Assembly (NCBI GenBank): GCA_001048675.1
Contig: CCKK01000001.1
Coordinates: forward strand, 62,001 to 126,000
DNA from: Vibrio diabolicus
GTDB lineage: Bacteria > Pseudomonadota > Gammaproteobacteria > Enterobacterales > Vibrionaceae
DNA length: 64,000 nt
Direction of reading: 5' to 3'
Under the pieces are notes generated by a model. The model did no database searches. It was not told where the DNA came from and worked only from the letters and a program-made list of their open reading frames with translations. Position numbers and translations under genes: made by a program. Shown here in pieces: positions 9,353 through 18,995 of this stretch (positions are counted from its first letter, which is position 1; every line of letters starts with the position of its first letter).

Positions 9353-10114
9353 TTAAATATTAAACAGCTTTTTGGCATTTTCAGTCGTTATGGCATCGAT
9401 AGTTGCGACATCGACATCACGCAAGTCGGCAACACGTTGTGCAACGAGAGAAGTGTAGGCTGGTTCATTACGCTTACCACGGTGCGGTACTGGTGCTAAG
9501 TATGGACAATCGGTTTCTAAAATGACCCACTGCATATCCAAATGTGGAATGACTTTATCCATCCCGCCATTCTTAAAGGTCGATACGCCACCCAAGCCTA
9601 AGTGGAAGCCTAGCTCATTGATTGCTTGCGCTTCTTCTAAGCTGCCTCCAAAACAGTGGAATACACCACGCAGACGACCATCTTGCTCTTGTCTTAGCAA
9701 AGTGAGTGTTTCTTCAATCGAATCACGAGTGTGGATAACGACTGGTAAATCCATCTCTTTTGCCCAGTTTAGCTGAGTCACGAATGCCATCTCTTGCTCG
9801 GCGCGATAGGTTTTGTCCCAATACAGGTCGATACCAATTTCGCCCACCGCAATAAACTTGTGTTTCTCAAACCAGCCGCGGATGATTTCCAGCGTTTGCT
9901 CAACGTTGTTATCCACATAGCAAGGGTGGAGTCCCATCATTGAGTGGCACACGTCAGGATACGCCGCTTCGGTTTGTAGCATGGGCTCAATAGAGTCCAG
10001 ATCGATGTTTGGCAACAGGATCTTATTAATGCCTTGCGCTAAGGCGCGTTGTACTACTTCATCGCGGTCGTTATCAAATTCGCTGGCATAGATGTGCGCG
10101 TGGGTATCGATCAT
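9353..10114 (-). CDS. tatD: TatD-family metal-dependent hydrolase
   Basis: This 253-residue TIM-barrel amidohydrolase has the metal-binding N terminus MIDTHAHIYA and the family motifs GEIGIDLYW, VIHTRD, FHCFGGS and ETDCPYL, all intact. E. coli TatD is a 3'-5' DNase implicated in DNA repair after oxidative damage. Other TatD paralogues (YcfH, YjjV) are similar, so the symbol rests partly on the tat neighbourhood. Unlike in E. coli, it is on the opposite strand from tatABC and not part of that operon. Confidence 0.87.
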   Translation of the reverse strand: MIDTHAHIYASEFDNDRDEVVQRALAQGINKILLPNIDLDSIEPMLQTEAAYPDVCHSMMGLHPCYVDNNVEQTLEIIRGWFEKHKFIAVGEIGIDLYWDKTYRAEQEMAFVTQLNWAKEMDLPVVIHTRDSIEETLTLLRQEQDGRLRGVFHCFGGSLEEAQAINELGFHLGLGGVSTFKNGGMDKVIPHLDMQWVILETDCPYLAPVPHRGKRNEPAYTSLVAQRVADLRDVDVATIDAITTENAKKLFNI

Positions 10115-10263
10115 CGTTACTCTCTGTGCTTCATGGTTGGTTTCGTATTCGAAGTATACTTGAGTGTGAGTGCTGGGTCATTTTCAGTTTTTTTCTATTA
10201 CCTTTTTCCAGATTGTCACTCGCAACATGCATCAAGAGTGATATGATTTTGTTCACCAGATGA

Positions 10264-11361
<1,098 letters not shown>

Positions 11362-11408
11362 TTATCGCTCAGTGAGAAACACCAGACCAACAAGAGTTGT
11401 TCGTCTGT

Positions 11409-11471
11409 ATATACCCAAGTAACCTCAGGCGGATTACAACAGTAACAATCCAAGGTGCTTGGGTATTTTTA
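11409..11471 (+). terminator. Long hairpin of the TACCCAAG type after hemB
   Basis: ATACCCAAG (11411-11419) pairs with CTTGGGTAT (11458-11466) across a 38-base loop and is followed by TTTTATTTT. It can serve as the hemB terminator. Its termini match those of the hairpin at 63091-63131, so it looks like a dispersed intergenic palindrome. Confidence 0.6.
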
Positions 11472-11488
11472 TTTTGGAGAAGAGAACA

Positions 11489-11923
11489 ATGACAATGCTG
11501 ATTCGTGAAGGCACATTGGAAGAAGCACTTCAAGTTGTGGCACGTGTTACCGAATTTTCGAAAGGAGAAACGGTAGACTCCATGACTCAACGTTTAGAAG
11601 AGAAAAACAGTTTAATCCTCGTTGCAGAAAAAAATGGCACGATTGTCGGCTTCAAAATAGGTTACGAATTAGAGGATGGTGTTTTCTATAGCTGGTTAGG
11701 TGGTGTAGTTCCTGAGGCTCGAAATGAAGGCGTGGCACAATTACTTTTGGAAGCACAAGAAGATTGGGCGGCTGAGCAAGGCTATAACACGTTAAAAGTG
11801 AAATCTCGAAATCAGTTTCCTGCTATGCTTCGATTGTTATTGAGAAATGGCTATATCATTGAAAAATTTGAAGAAAAAATCAATCTTCGTGAATCTCGAG
11901 TTCATTTCATTAAAGCGATGTGA
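11489..11923 (+). CDS. GNAT-family N-acetyltransferase
   Basis: This small acyl-CoA-dependent acetyltransferase has 144 residues from ATG 11489, which follows TTGGAGAAGAGAAC. An earlier in-frame start at 11459 lies inside the upstream hairpin and is unlikely. The acetyl-CoA loop reads VVPEARNEGVAQLLLEAQED, a fair version of the family R/Q-x-x-G-x-G/A motif. The C-terminal NQFPAMLRLLLRNGYIIEKF is also typical. The acceptor substrate is unknown. It is a single gene between hemB and ryhB. Confidence 0.85.
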   Translation: MTMLIREGTLEEALQVVARVTEFSKGETVDSMTQRLEEKNSLILVAEKNGTIVGFKIGYELEDGVFYSWLGGVVPEARNEGVAQLLLEAQEDWAAEQGYNTLKVKSRNQFPAMLRLLLRNGYIIEKFEEKINLRESRVHFIKAM

Positions 11924-11954
11924 AAATAAATGAGATTTTTTCTTCATTTAACTG

Positions 11955-11983
11955 TTGACTACGAAATGAGAATCATTATTATT
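11955..11983 (+). promoter_or_regulatory. ryhB promoter with Fur box
   Basis: TTGACT at 11955-11960 is a good -35 and TATTAT at 11977-11982 a good -10, with a 16-bp spacer. The spacer and -10 are covered by AAATGAGAATCATTATTATT (from 11964), a strong match to the Fur-box pattern of GATAAT-type repeats. Iron-loaded Fur bound here would block RNA polymerase, so the RNA should appear only under iron limitation. Confidence 0.8.
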
Positions 11984-11988
11984 AAACC

Positions 11989-12225
11989 TGTCTTAGGGAA
12001 TGAGGAAGAGTTCACAAGGACGTTGAATGACTTATTAACAGAAGTTGATTAACTGAAAGTTGAGAAGTGATGAAACATTTTTCCGAGAACTTGCACGAAT
12101 TCTTTTTGACACGACATTGCTCACATTGCTTCCAGTGTAATTTATAGCTTCTTGGTTAAGCTGCTCTATTTACAGAATTTGCTTTACCACTTCTGCTAGG
12201 CGACCCCATTCGGGTCGCTTTTTTC
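11989..12225 (+). ncRNA. ryhB: RyhB, iron-responsive small RNA
   Basis: The segment 12110-12136 matches the conserved core of enterobacterial RyhB, including CGACATTGCTCACATTGC and the following TTCCAGT, which base-pairs with mRNAs of iron-using proteins with the help of Hfq. A Fur-controlled promoter lies upstream and a terminator closes the gene: GCGACCC (12200-12206), CATT-type loop, then GGGTCGC and TTTTTT. The 5' end is inferred from the promoter. The RNA would be about 235 nt, much longer than the ~90 nt of E. coli, in keeping with the long RyhB known from V. cholerae. The outer regions have no match I can name. Confidence 0.87.
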
Positions 12226-12269
12226 TTTTCTACGATTTCTATTTGACGTCACTATTCGTATTTTTTCCA

Positions 12270-12515
12270 CACACGATGATCATTTAAGGATCGTTGATCT
12301 TCTCGCCGTTTTATAAAATAAATATTTAAAAACAATAACTTATCGTGTGTGTTTTTTGTGTTTTCTATCATTGGATAACCAGTGGATAATTTCTATAAAC
12401 AGAGTTATCCACAGGGTGAGGTTGTCTTCGTGAATAAAATCGAAAAATTTACGCGACCTAGATCGAGCGAACAAGATAGATTCGGATCAGCAGTCATGGC
12501 ATCCTAGGCAGATCT
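12270..12515 (+). promoter_or_regulatory. polA upstream region: DnaA boxes, AT-rich tract and GATC cluster
   Basis: The 320 bp before polA hold a perfect DnaA box TTATCCACA (12405-12413), a near-perfect one on the other strand (12381-12389), and a weaker TTGGATAA (12371-12378), all within 43 bp. Just upstream is a ~60-bp A/T-rich stretch (12308-12370). GATC occurs at 12278, 12289, 12296, 12461, 12485 and 12511, several times the random expectation. DnaA is known to influence polA expression in E. coli, which fits a regulatory region. I do not call this the chromosomal origin, because dnaA, dnaN and mnmG are absent. Confidence 0.6.
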
Positions 12516-12544
12516 CTCAAGTACTGAATTGGATACAGACAATT

Positions 12545-15331
12545 ATGGCAAGTATTCCTGAAAATCCGTTGATCCTTATCGACGGCTCTTCTTACCTATA
12601 TCGCGCTTTTCACGCCTACCCGGGCACCATGAGCAATGGTGAAATTCCAACGAATGCCGTTTACGGTGTCGTGAACATGTTACGCAGCATGATGCGTCAG
12701 TTTGCGTCTGAGCGCATCGCGGTGGTTTTCGATGCGAAGGGAAAAACCTTCCGTGATGATATGTATGCAGAATACAAAGCTAATCGTCCGCCAATGCCGG
12801 ATGACCTGCGTTGTCAAATTGAACCATTGCACAATGTTATTCGCGCGATGGGTTTGCCGCTGATCTGTGTTCCTGGTGTCGAAGCGGATGACGTCATTGG
12901 TACGTTGGCGCATCAAGCATCACAAAAGGGCATGCCTGTATTGATCAGTACTGGTGATAAAGACATGGCGCAGCTAGTGGATGATAATATTACCTTGATC
13001 AACACCATGACGAACGTCGTGATGGATCGTGAAGGTGTGGTTGAAAAGTTTGGCATTCCACCTGAGTTAATCATCGACTACCTAGCGCTGATGGGCGATA
13101 AAGTAGATAACATCCCTGGTGTACCAGGCGTGGGTGACAAAACAGCGACTGCACTACTGCAAGGTATTGGTGGTCTGACTAAGCTGTATGAAAATCTCGA
13201 TGACATTGCTGCGCTCGGTTTCCGTGGTTCTAAAACCATGGCGAAGAAGCTCATCGATAACAAAGAAAATGCCATGCTGTCGTACGAGCTCGCGACCATT
13301 AAATTGGATGTTGAACTTGAAGAAACGCCAGAATCACTGCTGAAAGCGGAACCAAATAAAGACGAACTAGTGAAGCTGTATGGCCAACTGACGTTTAAAT
13401 CTTGGTTGAACGAACTACTTGAAGGTGGTTCTGGGTCGGTAGAAGCTGTTGAGCTTGCTGGCTCTGCTCAAGCCTCTGCTTCTCATGCCGAGATGGAAAC
13501 TTCCGCAGTGACAATCGACCGCAGCCAATATGAAACGATTCTGGATGAAGAAACCTTCAATGCGTGGCTAGATAAACTTCAAACGGCCGAGTTGTTTGCG
13601 TTTGATACGGAAACCGACAACCTAGATTACATGCTAGCGAACTTGGTTGGTCTGTCATTCGCTGTCGATGAAGGTATTGCGGCTTATGTGCCAGTTGCAC
13701 ATGACTACTTAGATGCGCCTGAACAGCTTGATCGTGATTGGGTACTAGAACAGCTGAAGCCAATTCTTGAAGACGCAGCGAAAGCAAAAGTAGGTCAAAA
13801 CTTAAAGTATGATGCGTCTGTATTGGCTCGTTATGACATTGAACTAAAAGGTATCAAGCACGACACGATGTTGGAATCGTACATTTACAACAGTGTCGGC
13901 GGTAAACACGATATGGACAGCTTAGCGCTGCGCTTCCTACAGCATAGTTGCATTTCTTTTGAGCAAATTGCAGGTAAAGGCAAAAATCAGCTTACGTTTA
14001 ACCAAATCGAGTTGGAACAAGCATCGCCATACGCGGCAGAAGATGCGGATGTGACCCTTCGTCTGCACAATCGCTTGTTTGCGAATATCGAGCAGGATGA
14101 AAGCCTGAAGACAGTGTACGAAGAGATTGAAATGCCGTTGGTGCCAGTTCTTTCGCGCATTGAACGCACCGGGGTCTTTATTGACGAAATGAAGCTGAGT
14201 GCGCAGTCGGTAGAGATTACCGCTCGCCTTGATGAGCTTGAAAAGAAAGCGTATGAAATCGCTGAGCAAGAGTTCAACATGAACTCGCCAAAGCAATTAC
14301 AAGCCATCCTATTTGAAAAAATGGGTTTACCGGTGGTGAAGAAAACGCCATCAGGTACACCATCGACGAATGAAGAAGTGCTGCAAGAGCTTGCCTTAGA
14401 TTACCCACTGCCAAAATTGATTTTGGAATATCGCGGTTTGGCGAAGCTTAAATCGACGTACACGGATAAGCTGCCGAAGATGATCAACCCAACAACAGGG
14501 CGTGTGCATACTTCTTACCATCAAGCGGTAACCGCAACAGGTCGTCTATCTTCTACCGATCCGAACTTACAGAACATTCCAATTCGTAACGAAGCCGGCC
14601 GTCGTATTCGCCAAGCGTTTGTCGCACCAGCTGGCCATAAAATCTTAGCGGTCGACTACTCGCAAATCGAACTGCGCATCATGGCTCACCTTTCTGGCGA
14701 CCAAGCGTTATTAGATGCCTTCCGTGATGGTAAAGACATTCACGCGGCAACTGCGGCAGAAATTATGGGTCTGGATATTGAACAAGTATCCAGTGAGCAG
14801 CGTCGCCGTGCTAAAGCCGTTAACTTCGGGCTTATCTATGGCATGAGTGCATTTGGTTTGGCGAAGCAGCTTGGTATCCCTCGCGGCGAAGCACAAGCCT
14901 ACATGGATAAATACTTTGAGCGTTACCCTGGCGTTATGCAGTACATGGAAGACACGCGCAGCACGGCTGCAGATAAGGGCTATGTTGAAACGATTTTTGG
15001 TCGACGTTTGCATTTACCAGAAATCAAATCGCGCAACGGTATGCGTCGTAAAGCTGCTGAACGTGCGGCAATCAACGCACCGATGCAAGGTACAGCTGCG
15101 GACATCATTAAGAAAGCGATGCTGTTGGTTGATCAGTGGATTCAGGAAGAAGGCAATGGCCGTGTGAAGTTGTTAATGCAAGTACACGATGAATTGGTCT
15201 TTGAAGTTGAAGAGTCATCATTGTCCGAAATTGAAAGTAAAGTACAGAAATTGATGGAATCTGCAGCAGAGCTAAAAGTACCGTTGGTTGCAGAGGCAGG
15301 GCACGGTGACAACTGGGATCAAGCTCATTAG
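12545..15331 (+). CDS. polA: DNA polymerase I
   Basis: This 928-residue enzyme fills gaps and removes RNA primers during lagging-strand synthesis and repair. Three parts are visible: the 5'-3' exonuclease (about 1-290, with [15 protein letters not shown] and the metal residues of [11 protein letters not shown]), the proofreading 3'-5' exonuclease (about 330-510, with intact [10 protein letters not shown] and [12 protein letters not shown]), and the polymerase (about 520-928). The polymerase motifs are intact: A ([16 protein letters not shown]), B ([19 protein letters not shown]) and C ([13 protein letters not shown]). Length matches E. coli Pol I. The gene ends in a strong terminator, with Spot 42 RNA downstream as in enterobacteria. 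Confidence 0.98.
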   Translation: MASIPENPLILIDGSSYLYRAFHAYPGTMSNGEIPTNAVYGVVNMLRSMMRQFASERIAVVFDAKGKTFRDDMYAEYKANRPPMPDDLRCQIEPLHNVIRAMGLPLICVPGVEADDVIGTLAHQASQKGMPVLISTGDKDMAQLVDDNITLINTMTNVVMDREGVVEKFGIPPELIIDYLALMGDKVDNIPGVPGVGDKTATALLQGIGGLTKLYENLDDIAALGFRGSKTMAKKLIDNKENAMLSYELATIKLDVELEETPESLLKAEPNKDELVKLYGQLTFKSWLNELLEGGSGSVEAVELAGSAQASASHAEMETSAVTIDRSQYETILDEETFNAWLDKLQTAELFAFDTETDNLDYMLANLVGLSFAVDEGIAAYVPVAHDYLDAPEQLDRDWVLEQLKPILEDAAKAKVGQNLKYDASVLARYDIELKGIKHDTMLESYIYNSVGGKHDMDSLALRFLQHSCISFEQIAGKGKNQLTFNQIELEQASPYAAEDADVTLRLHNRLFANIEQDESLKTVYEEIEMPLVPVLSRIERTGVFIDEMKLSAQSVEITARLDELEKKAYEIAEQEFNMNSPKQLQAILFEKMGLPVVKKTPSGTPSTNEEVLQELALDYPLPKLILEYRGLAKLKSTYTDKLPKMINPTTGRVHTSYHQAVTATGRLSSTDPNLQNIPIRNEAGRRIRQAFVAPAGHKILAVDYSQIELRIMAHLSGDQALLDAFRDGKDIHAATAAEIMGLDIEQVSSEQRRRAKAVNFGLIYGMSAFGLAKQLGIPRGEAQAYMDKYFERYPGVMQYMEDTRSTAADKGYVETIFGRRLHLPEIKSRNGMRRKAAERAAINAPMQGTAADIIKKAMLLVDQWIQEEGNGRVKLLMQVHDELVFEVEESSLSEIESKVQKLMESAAELKVPLVAEAGHGDNWDQAH

Positions 15332-15362
15332 TCACTTTTAGACCAAAATAACCAATTAATTA

Positions 15363-15394
15363 TGAGCCAGCGCACAAACGCTGGCTTTTTTTTG
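15363..15394 (+). terminator. Terminator of polA
   Basis: AGCCAGCG (15365-15372) pairs perfectly with CGCTGGCT (15379-15386), followed by a run of eight T. Confidence 0.88.
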
Positions 15395-15471
15395 CGATTA
15401 AAAAAGCTAGCGCAAAGTTAACTTTGATGTTGCTTAATAAAAATTTCATGAAAAAAAACTACAAAAATTCT

Positions 15472-15499
15472 TTGCAATTCTGACCAATTGTTGTACATT
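15472..15499 (+). promoter_or_regulatory. Spot 42 promoter
   Basis: TTGCAA (15472-15477) and TACATT (15494-15499) form -35 and -10 elements with a 16-bp spacer, placing the start at G15507, the expected first base of the RNA. I do not see a good CRP site, although E. coli spf is repressed by cAMP-CRP. Confidence 0.65.
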
Positions 15500-15506
15500 A
15501 ATACTC

Positions 15507-15611
15507 GTAGGGTACAGAGGTAAGATGTTCTATCTTTCAGACCTTTTGTTTCACGTTATTGGATTAGGCTGATTCAGCCGCCCCAGTCAGCTTTTGACTG
15601 GGGCGTTTTTT
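15507..15611 (+). ncRNA. spf: Spot 42 small RNA
   Basis: The 5' end GTAGGGTACAGAGGTAAGAT and the following GTTCTATCTTTCAGACC are identical to E. coli Spot 42, including the single-stranded regions that pair with galK and other catabolic mRNAs. The 3' end is the conserved terminator hairpin, GCCCCAGTCA pairing with TGACTGGGGC and then TTTTTT. The central part differs from E. coli, as usual for Vibrio. The position between polA and engB is conserved. The RNA acts with Hfq to repress secondary carbon-use genes when glucose is available. Confidence 0.95.
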
Positions 15612-15970
15612 ATTGGGCGAAAGAAAATTTTTCTTTTTGTTCAATGTGTTGGGTTGGTAACGACTTGTCTTTATATTTCTCCCACCTTTAACCTATTGGC
15701 TACACTCCAATTTTCTTCAAAAACTCGCAAACTATTCAGTCTGTAAATTTATGCCAATCACACTATGATTTTTTCTTGAAGGAAACTAAGTTGACGGGAA
15801 AATGGGTAGGTTTCTGTCTAACTTGTTGAATTGTATTTTCTTTATTGGTTATGGTTGTGAGTTGATTAAGCGAAAGCTAAAGTTAGGCGGCTTTTTAAGC
15901 TATTGAAATCATCCGATAGTTCAGCAATGCTTCGTCACATAACAATAATTACCAATTTTTCTCTCCCGTT

Positions 15971-15999
15971 ATCCCTGCCAGGAAGGTGGGGATTTTTAT
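15971..15999 (+). terminator. Orphan terminator, possibly ending an unannotated small RNA
   Basis: ATCCCTGCC (15971-15979) pairs with GGTGGGGAT (15985-15993, two G-T wobbles) around AGGAA, then TTTTTATT. No gene precedes it on the plus strand after the Spot 42 terminator 360 bp upstream. It therefore either ends a small transcript starting somewhere in 15620-15900 or is a fail-safe stop facing engB. TATGAT at 15764-15769 is the best -10 candidate but lacks a good -35. I see nothing else in 15612-15970. Confidence 0.55.
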
Positions 16000-16021
16000 T
16001 GCCTGTTATTTAGCTCAGATA

Positions 16022-16049
16022 AACAAAAGCCCCACCAAATGGTAGGGCC
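16022..16049 (-). terminator. Terminator of engB
   Basis: On the minus strand GCCCTACC pairs with GGTGGGGC (plus 16029-16048, one mismatch), followed by TTTTGTTT. It lies 30 bp past the engB stop. Confidence 0.78.
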
Positions 16050-16079
16050 GTATCGAAAAGATTTAACAAATATTGTTAA

Positions 16080-16739
16080 TTATTCTTCGTCGCTTGCTGG
16101 GGTATCCAGTTCGCCTTCTTCTATCAGGTGTGCGAGCGCCGGTGCAAACCAGGTATCCAGTTTTGCGCGCAGCTGATCAACGCCTAATCCTTTAAGGGAA
16201 GAGAACACATCAACGGAAACGTCGCCACCGAAAGTTTCCACCTGTTTGCGAACTTTCAGCAGGGTTTGTTTGCGTGCGCCACTTTTTAGTTTATCTGCTT
16301 TGGTTAGCAAAACTTGCACAGGAATGTGGCTATCGATGGCCCAGAAAATCATTTGCTGGTCGAGATCTTTCATTGGATGACGAATGTCCATCAGAACCAC
16401 TAAGCCTTTTAGGCACTCGCGTTTCTGTAGGTATTCACCTAAAGATTTCTGCCATTTGTTTTTCATCTCTACCGGTACTTGAGCAAAACCGTATCCAGGT
16501 AGATCGACAATGTGACAACCTTCTTCTACTTTGAAAAGGTTGATTAATTGCGTACGACCAGGTGTCTTTGATGTCTTGGCTAAGCTTTTTTGATTAGTTA
16601 GACGGTTAAGTGCACTCGATTTACCAGCGTTTGAGCGTCCTGCAAACGCAATTTCGACACCTTCGTCTTCCGGTAGGTGACGAATATCGGGTGCGCTGGT
16701 GATGAAATGCGTATTTTGGTAATGAATTTTTACGCTCAC
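16080..16739 (-). CDS. engB: GTP-binding protein EngB (YsxC/YihA), ribosome biogenesis
   Basis: EngB is an essential TRAFAC-class GTPase involved in assembly of the large ribosomal subunit and cell division. Motifs G1 ([11 protein letters not shown]), G2 region (TPGRTQ), G3 (DLPGYG) and G4 (TKAD) are all present. An ATG at 16751 is in frame, but GTG 16739 is preceded at the right distance by GGAG (within ATGGAGTTAACA) and gives the usual 219-residue form starting MSVKIHYQ. The C-terminal tail is acidic. It is divergent from the cytochrome gene. Confidence 0.94.
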   Translation of the reverse strand: MSVKIHYQNTHFITSAPDIRHLPEDEGVEIAFAGRSNAGKSSALNRLTNQKSLAKTSKTPGRTQLINLFKVEEGCHIVDLPGYGFAQVPVEMKNKWQKSLGEYLQKRECLKGLVVLMDIRHPMKDLDQQMIFWAIDSHIPVQVLLTKADKLKSGARKQTLLKVRKQVETFGGDVSVDVFSSLKGLGVDQLRAKLDTWFAPALAHLIEEGELDTPASDEE

Positions 16740-16898
16740 TGTTAACTCCATCTCGACTTTGTGTAGTCGATTGATTACTTTTTTGTGAAAATGTGTAAAA
16801 TAACCGTGCTCGGCATAAGGTCGCCTATTGTACCATGAGTGTACGCGGTATGTTCACATTCCGTGGTACTGGAAGCTTGATAATTATAATGGAATGTC

Positions 16899-17516
16899 AT
16901 GAAGAAATTAGCGCTAATTTTGAGTCTTTTAGCCAGTTGCTCAGTATGGGCCCAAGGTAATATTGAGGCTGGTAAAGCAAAATCACAAACCTGTGTCGCC
17001 TGTCACGGAGCAGATGGCAACAGTGCAATAACAACGTACCCGAAACTCGCAGGCCAACACGCTAAGTATCTTGAGAAGCAGTTAAAAGAACTTAAGCTAG
17101 GCATGACAAGTGGTGGTAAACAAGGTCGTTACGATCCTGTAATGAGTGGTATGGCAATGCCACTGAGCGATGAAGATATCGCAGACCTATCTGCTTACTA
17201 CGCTTCGCTACCAGTTTCAGAAAACTCAACACCTGAAGATGTGGTAGCAAAAGGCAAAACGCTTTATACCGCTGGTGATGCCGAGCGTGGCCTAACCGCA
17301 TGTATTGCATGTCATGGTCCTCGTGGCAATGGTACTGAGCTTTCAGGTTTCCCGAAAATTTCTGGTCAGCATGCTGACTACATCAAAGCTCAGCTAGAAA
17401 AATTCCGTGATGGCGACCGTGGTAATGATATGAATGCCATGATGCGCGACATCGCGAAGAAAATGACAGACGAAGATATCGAAGTGCTGTCTAAATACGT
17501 TGGCGGTCTGCACTAA
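16899..17516 (+). CDS. Di-heme cytochrome c4
   Basis: This is a 205-residue periplasmic electron carrier. A signal peptide (MKKLALILSLLASCSVWAQG) precedes two similar cytochrome c domains, each with a heme-attachment site: CVACH near residue 32 and CIACH near residue 133, with matching KLAGQHAKYLEKQL and KISGQHADYIKAQL segments after each. Axial methionines are likely in AMPLSDEDI and its second-domain counterpart. The family feeds terminal oxidases such as cbb3 or peroxidases. It is a single gene, as in other gammaproteobacteria where it sits beside engB and polA. Confidence 0.93.
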   Translation: MKKLALILSLLASCSVWAQGNIEAGKAKSQTCVACHGADGNSAITTYPKLAGQHAKYLEKQLKELKLGMTSGGKQGRYDPVMSGMAMPLSDEDIADLSAYYASLPVSENSTPEDVVAKGKTLYTAGDAERGLTACIACHGPRGNGTELSGFPKISGQHADYIKAQLEKFRDGDRGNDMNAMMRDIAKKMTDEDIEVLSKYVGGLH

Positions 17517-17592
17517 TATACCTAAATCGCTCAAGATCCTGCATCTTGAGCTGGTTGGGTAGATGTCCCTACATCGTTCGAGCAACTTGTAC

Positions 17593-17630
17593 AAAAATGC
17601 CCTAGTGAATCCACTAGGGCATTTTTGTTC
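17593..17630 (+). terminator. Terminator of the cytochrome c4 gene
   Basis: A 15-bp perfect stem (AAAAATGCCCTAGTG at 17593-17607 with CACTAGGGCATTTTT at 17612-17626) with a four-base loop; it can act in both directions. A smaller CTCAAGAT/ATCTTGAG hairpin precedes it. Confidence 0.88.
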
Positions 17631-17835
17631 GTGACAGATATCACAGTCGAGTTTGGATGCGAAAGCGATAGTTGGCTCGGCAGTTTGTGAGACATTTGCC
17701 ATACTTGATGTTGGCTTTTTCTTGTTGGTGTTTTTAAGTTTTTGATTAAATGATAATTTTGATGTTTTAGGAAAATAGGCGGATTATTTTTTCAACCCAT
17801 TACTTGTGAGCATCGCGGGATGGCGTAAAGTAGAA

Positions 17836-18184
17836 GTTGTTCACAGGGGGTGAATGTAAGGATTTAAGACCACGGTTTAGGTCTCCAAGGATGTAGCTCG
17901 GATGCTTGGTGATTTAGAAAGGGATTTAGATAGGTAGGGAGCCTATCAGATAAGGATGGTCATCTCGTCTGACGGTTAAGACAGTGAAACGGATCAGGCA
18001 CAGGAAGTTGCTCAGTAGACAGGAAGTAAACGGATAGCCAAAACTCATCAGGAAGATGAAAAACAACTCTTTTTGGCAGGGAAAGCTCGAAAAACAAAGG
18101 GATCATTGGTGCACCAAATGTGTGCAACACAGTTTCGCCAATTGATGGCACTTAGAAAGCGACAGTCTGACTGTCGCTTTTTTT
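17836..18184 (+). ncRNA. csrB: CsrB-type regulatory RNA (CsrA sponge)
   Basis: About 350 bases without a plausible protein carry thirteen GGA motifs (AAGGAT, CAGGAAG, CGGAT, GGGA types), many placed in hairpin loops such as CCAAGGATG...GCTTGG, and end in a perfect terminator: AAAGCGACAG (18156-18165), loop, CTGTCGCTTT (18171-18180), TTTT. This is the architecture of CsrB/CsrC RNAs, which titrate the translation regulator CsrA. The 5' end is inferred from TTGTGA (17804-17809) and TAAAGT (17826-17831), 16 bp apart. Vibrios have several Csr RNAs; which copy this is cannot be decided here. I do not see a clear VarA/UvrY palindrome. The 170 bp before the next gene hold nothing else. Confidence 0.85.
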
Positions 18185-18356
18185 ATATTCTTTTCCCTTG
18201 GTAAGTCGCAATCTGAATTACGATTACTGCACTTATTTACTTCGATGGGTTGTAAACAAAGTTTTTTAACAAAAATTGCTAGAAAAAATGCTCAGTAACA
18301 CTCCAATCTGAGTTCACTTTCTGGTATGTTTCGCATCCCTGTTTGAGGAAGTCAGC

Positions 18357-18995
18357 ATGCATACCTGTCCTTTATGCCAAAATCAGCGTACTCACCACTA
18401 TTTTGAAGATAAGCGACGTGAATATCTTCAATGTGAGCAGTGCAGTTTGGTGTTTGTGAATCCAGACCAACGTTTGGATGCGGAAACCGAAAAAGCTCAC
18501 TATGATTTGCATGAGAACAACCCTGAAGATTTAGGTTACCGACGCTTTTTGTCGCGTATTGCTGACCCGATCACAGAGCGAATTTCTCCACAATCAAATG
18601 GTATCGACTTTGGTTGTGGTCCTGGCCCAACGCTCTCCTTAATGCTGGAAGAGGCGGGGCACAACATGGCGTTGTACGATCTCTACTACCACCCTGATAC
18701 GTCGGTTTTAGAAAAAACGTATGACTTCATGACAGCAACAGAGGTGATAGAGCACCTCTACCACCCAGATTTGGTGTGGAAGCAATGGTTGAATTTAGTT
18801 AAGCCAGGGGGCTGGATAGGCCTGATGACGAAAATGGTTATCGACGTGGAGGCTTTCAAATCATGGCATTATAAGAACGATCTCACTCATGTAGTGTTCT
18901 TTAGTCGTGACACGTTCCAGTTCCTAGCAGAGCGGGATAAGCTCGAACTCGAATTTATTGGTAATGATGTAATTTTACTGAGGAAACCCCAGTAA
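18357..18995 (+). CDS. Class I SAM-dependent methyltransferase with N-terminal zinc ribbon
   Basis: The 212-residue protein opens with C4-x2-C7 and C26-x2-C29, a four-cysteine zinc ribbon. A methyltransferase domain follows, with SAM motif I as GIDFGCGPGP (82-91) and the later TATEVIEHLYHPD and LVKPGGWIGLMTKM segments. It resembles the Methyltransf_23 group, and the substrate is unknown. Its stop overlaps the yihI start (TAATG), so the two are co-translated. This pairing may be historical rather than functional. Confidence 0.85.
   Translation: MHTCPLCQNQRTHHYFEDKRREYLQCEQCSLVFVNPDQRLDAETEKAHYDLHENNPEDLGYRRFLSRIADPITERISPQSNGIDFGCGPGPTLSLMLEEAGHNMALYDLYYHPDTSVLEKTYDFMTATEVIEHLYHPDLVWKQWLNLVKPGGWIGLMTKMVIDVEAFKSWHYKNDLTHVVFFSRDTFQFLAERDKLELEFIGNDVILLRKPQ

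Noticed and set aside
11966..12052. 28-codon ORF beginning MRIIIIKPVLG after the GNAT gene
   Set aside because: Its start lies in the Fur box and -10 of ryhB and the rest is in the RNA; there is no ribosome site.
12270..12515. Chromosomal origin of replication
   Set aside because: Only one perfect DnaA box, no dnaA/dnaN/mnmG neighbours, and the position before polA fits a regulatory region better.
17960..18151. Minus-strand ORF within the CsrB-type RNA
   Set aside because: It overlaps the GGA-rich RNA and has no initiation signal; the antisense frame is open by chance.
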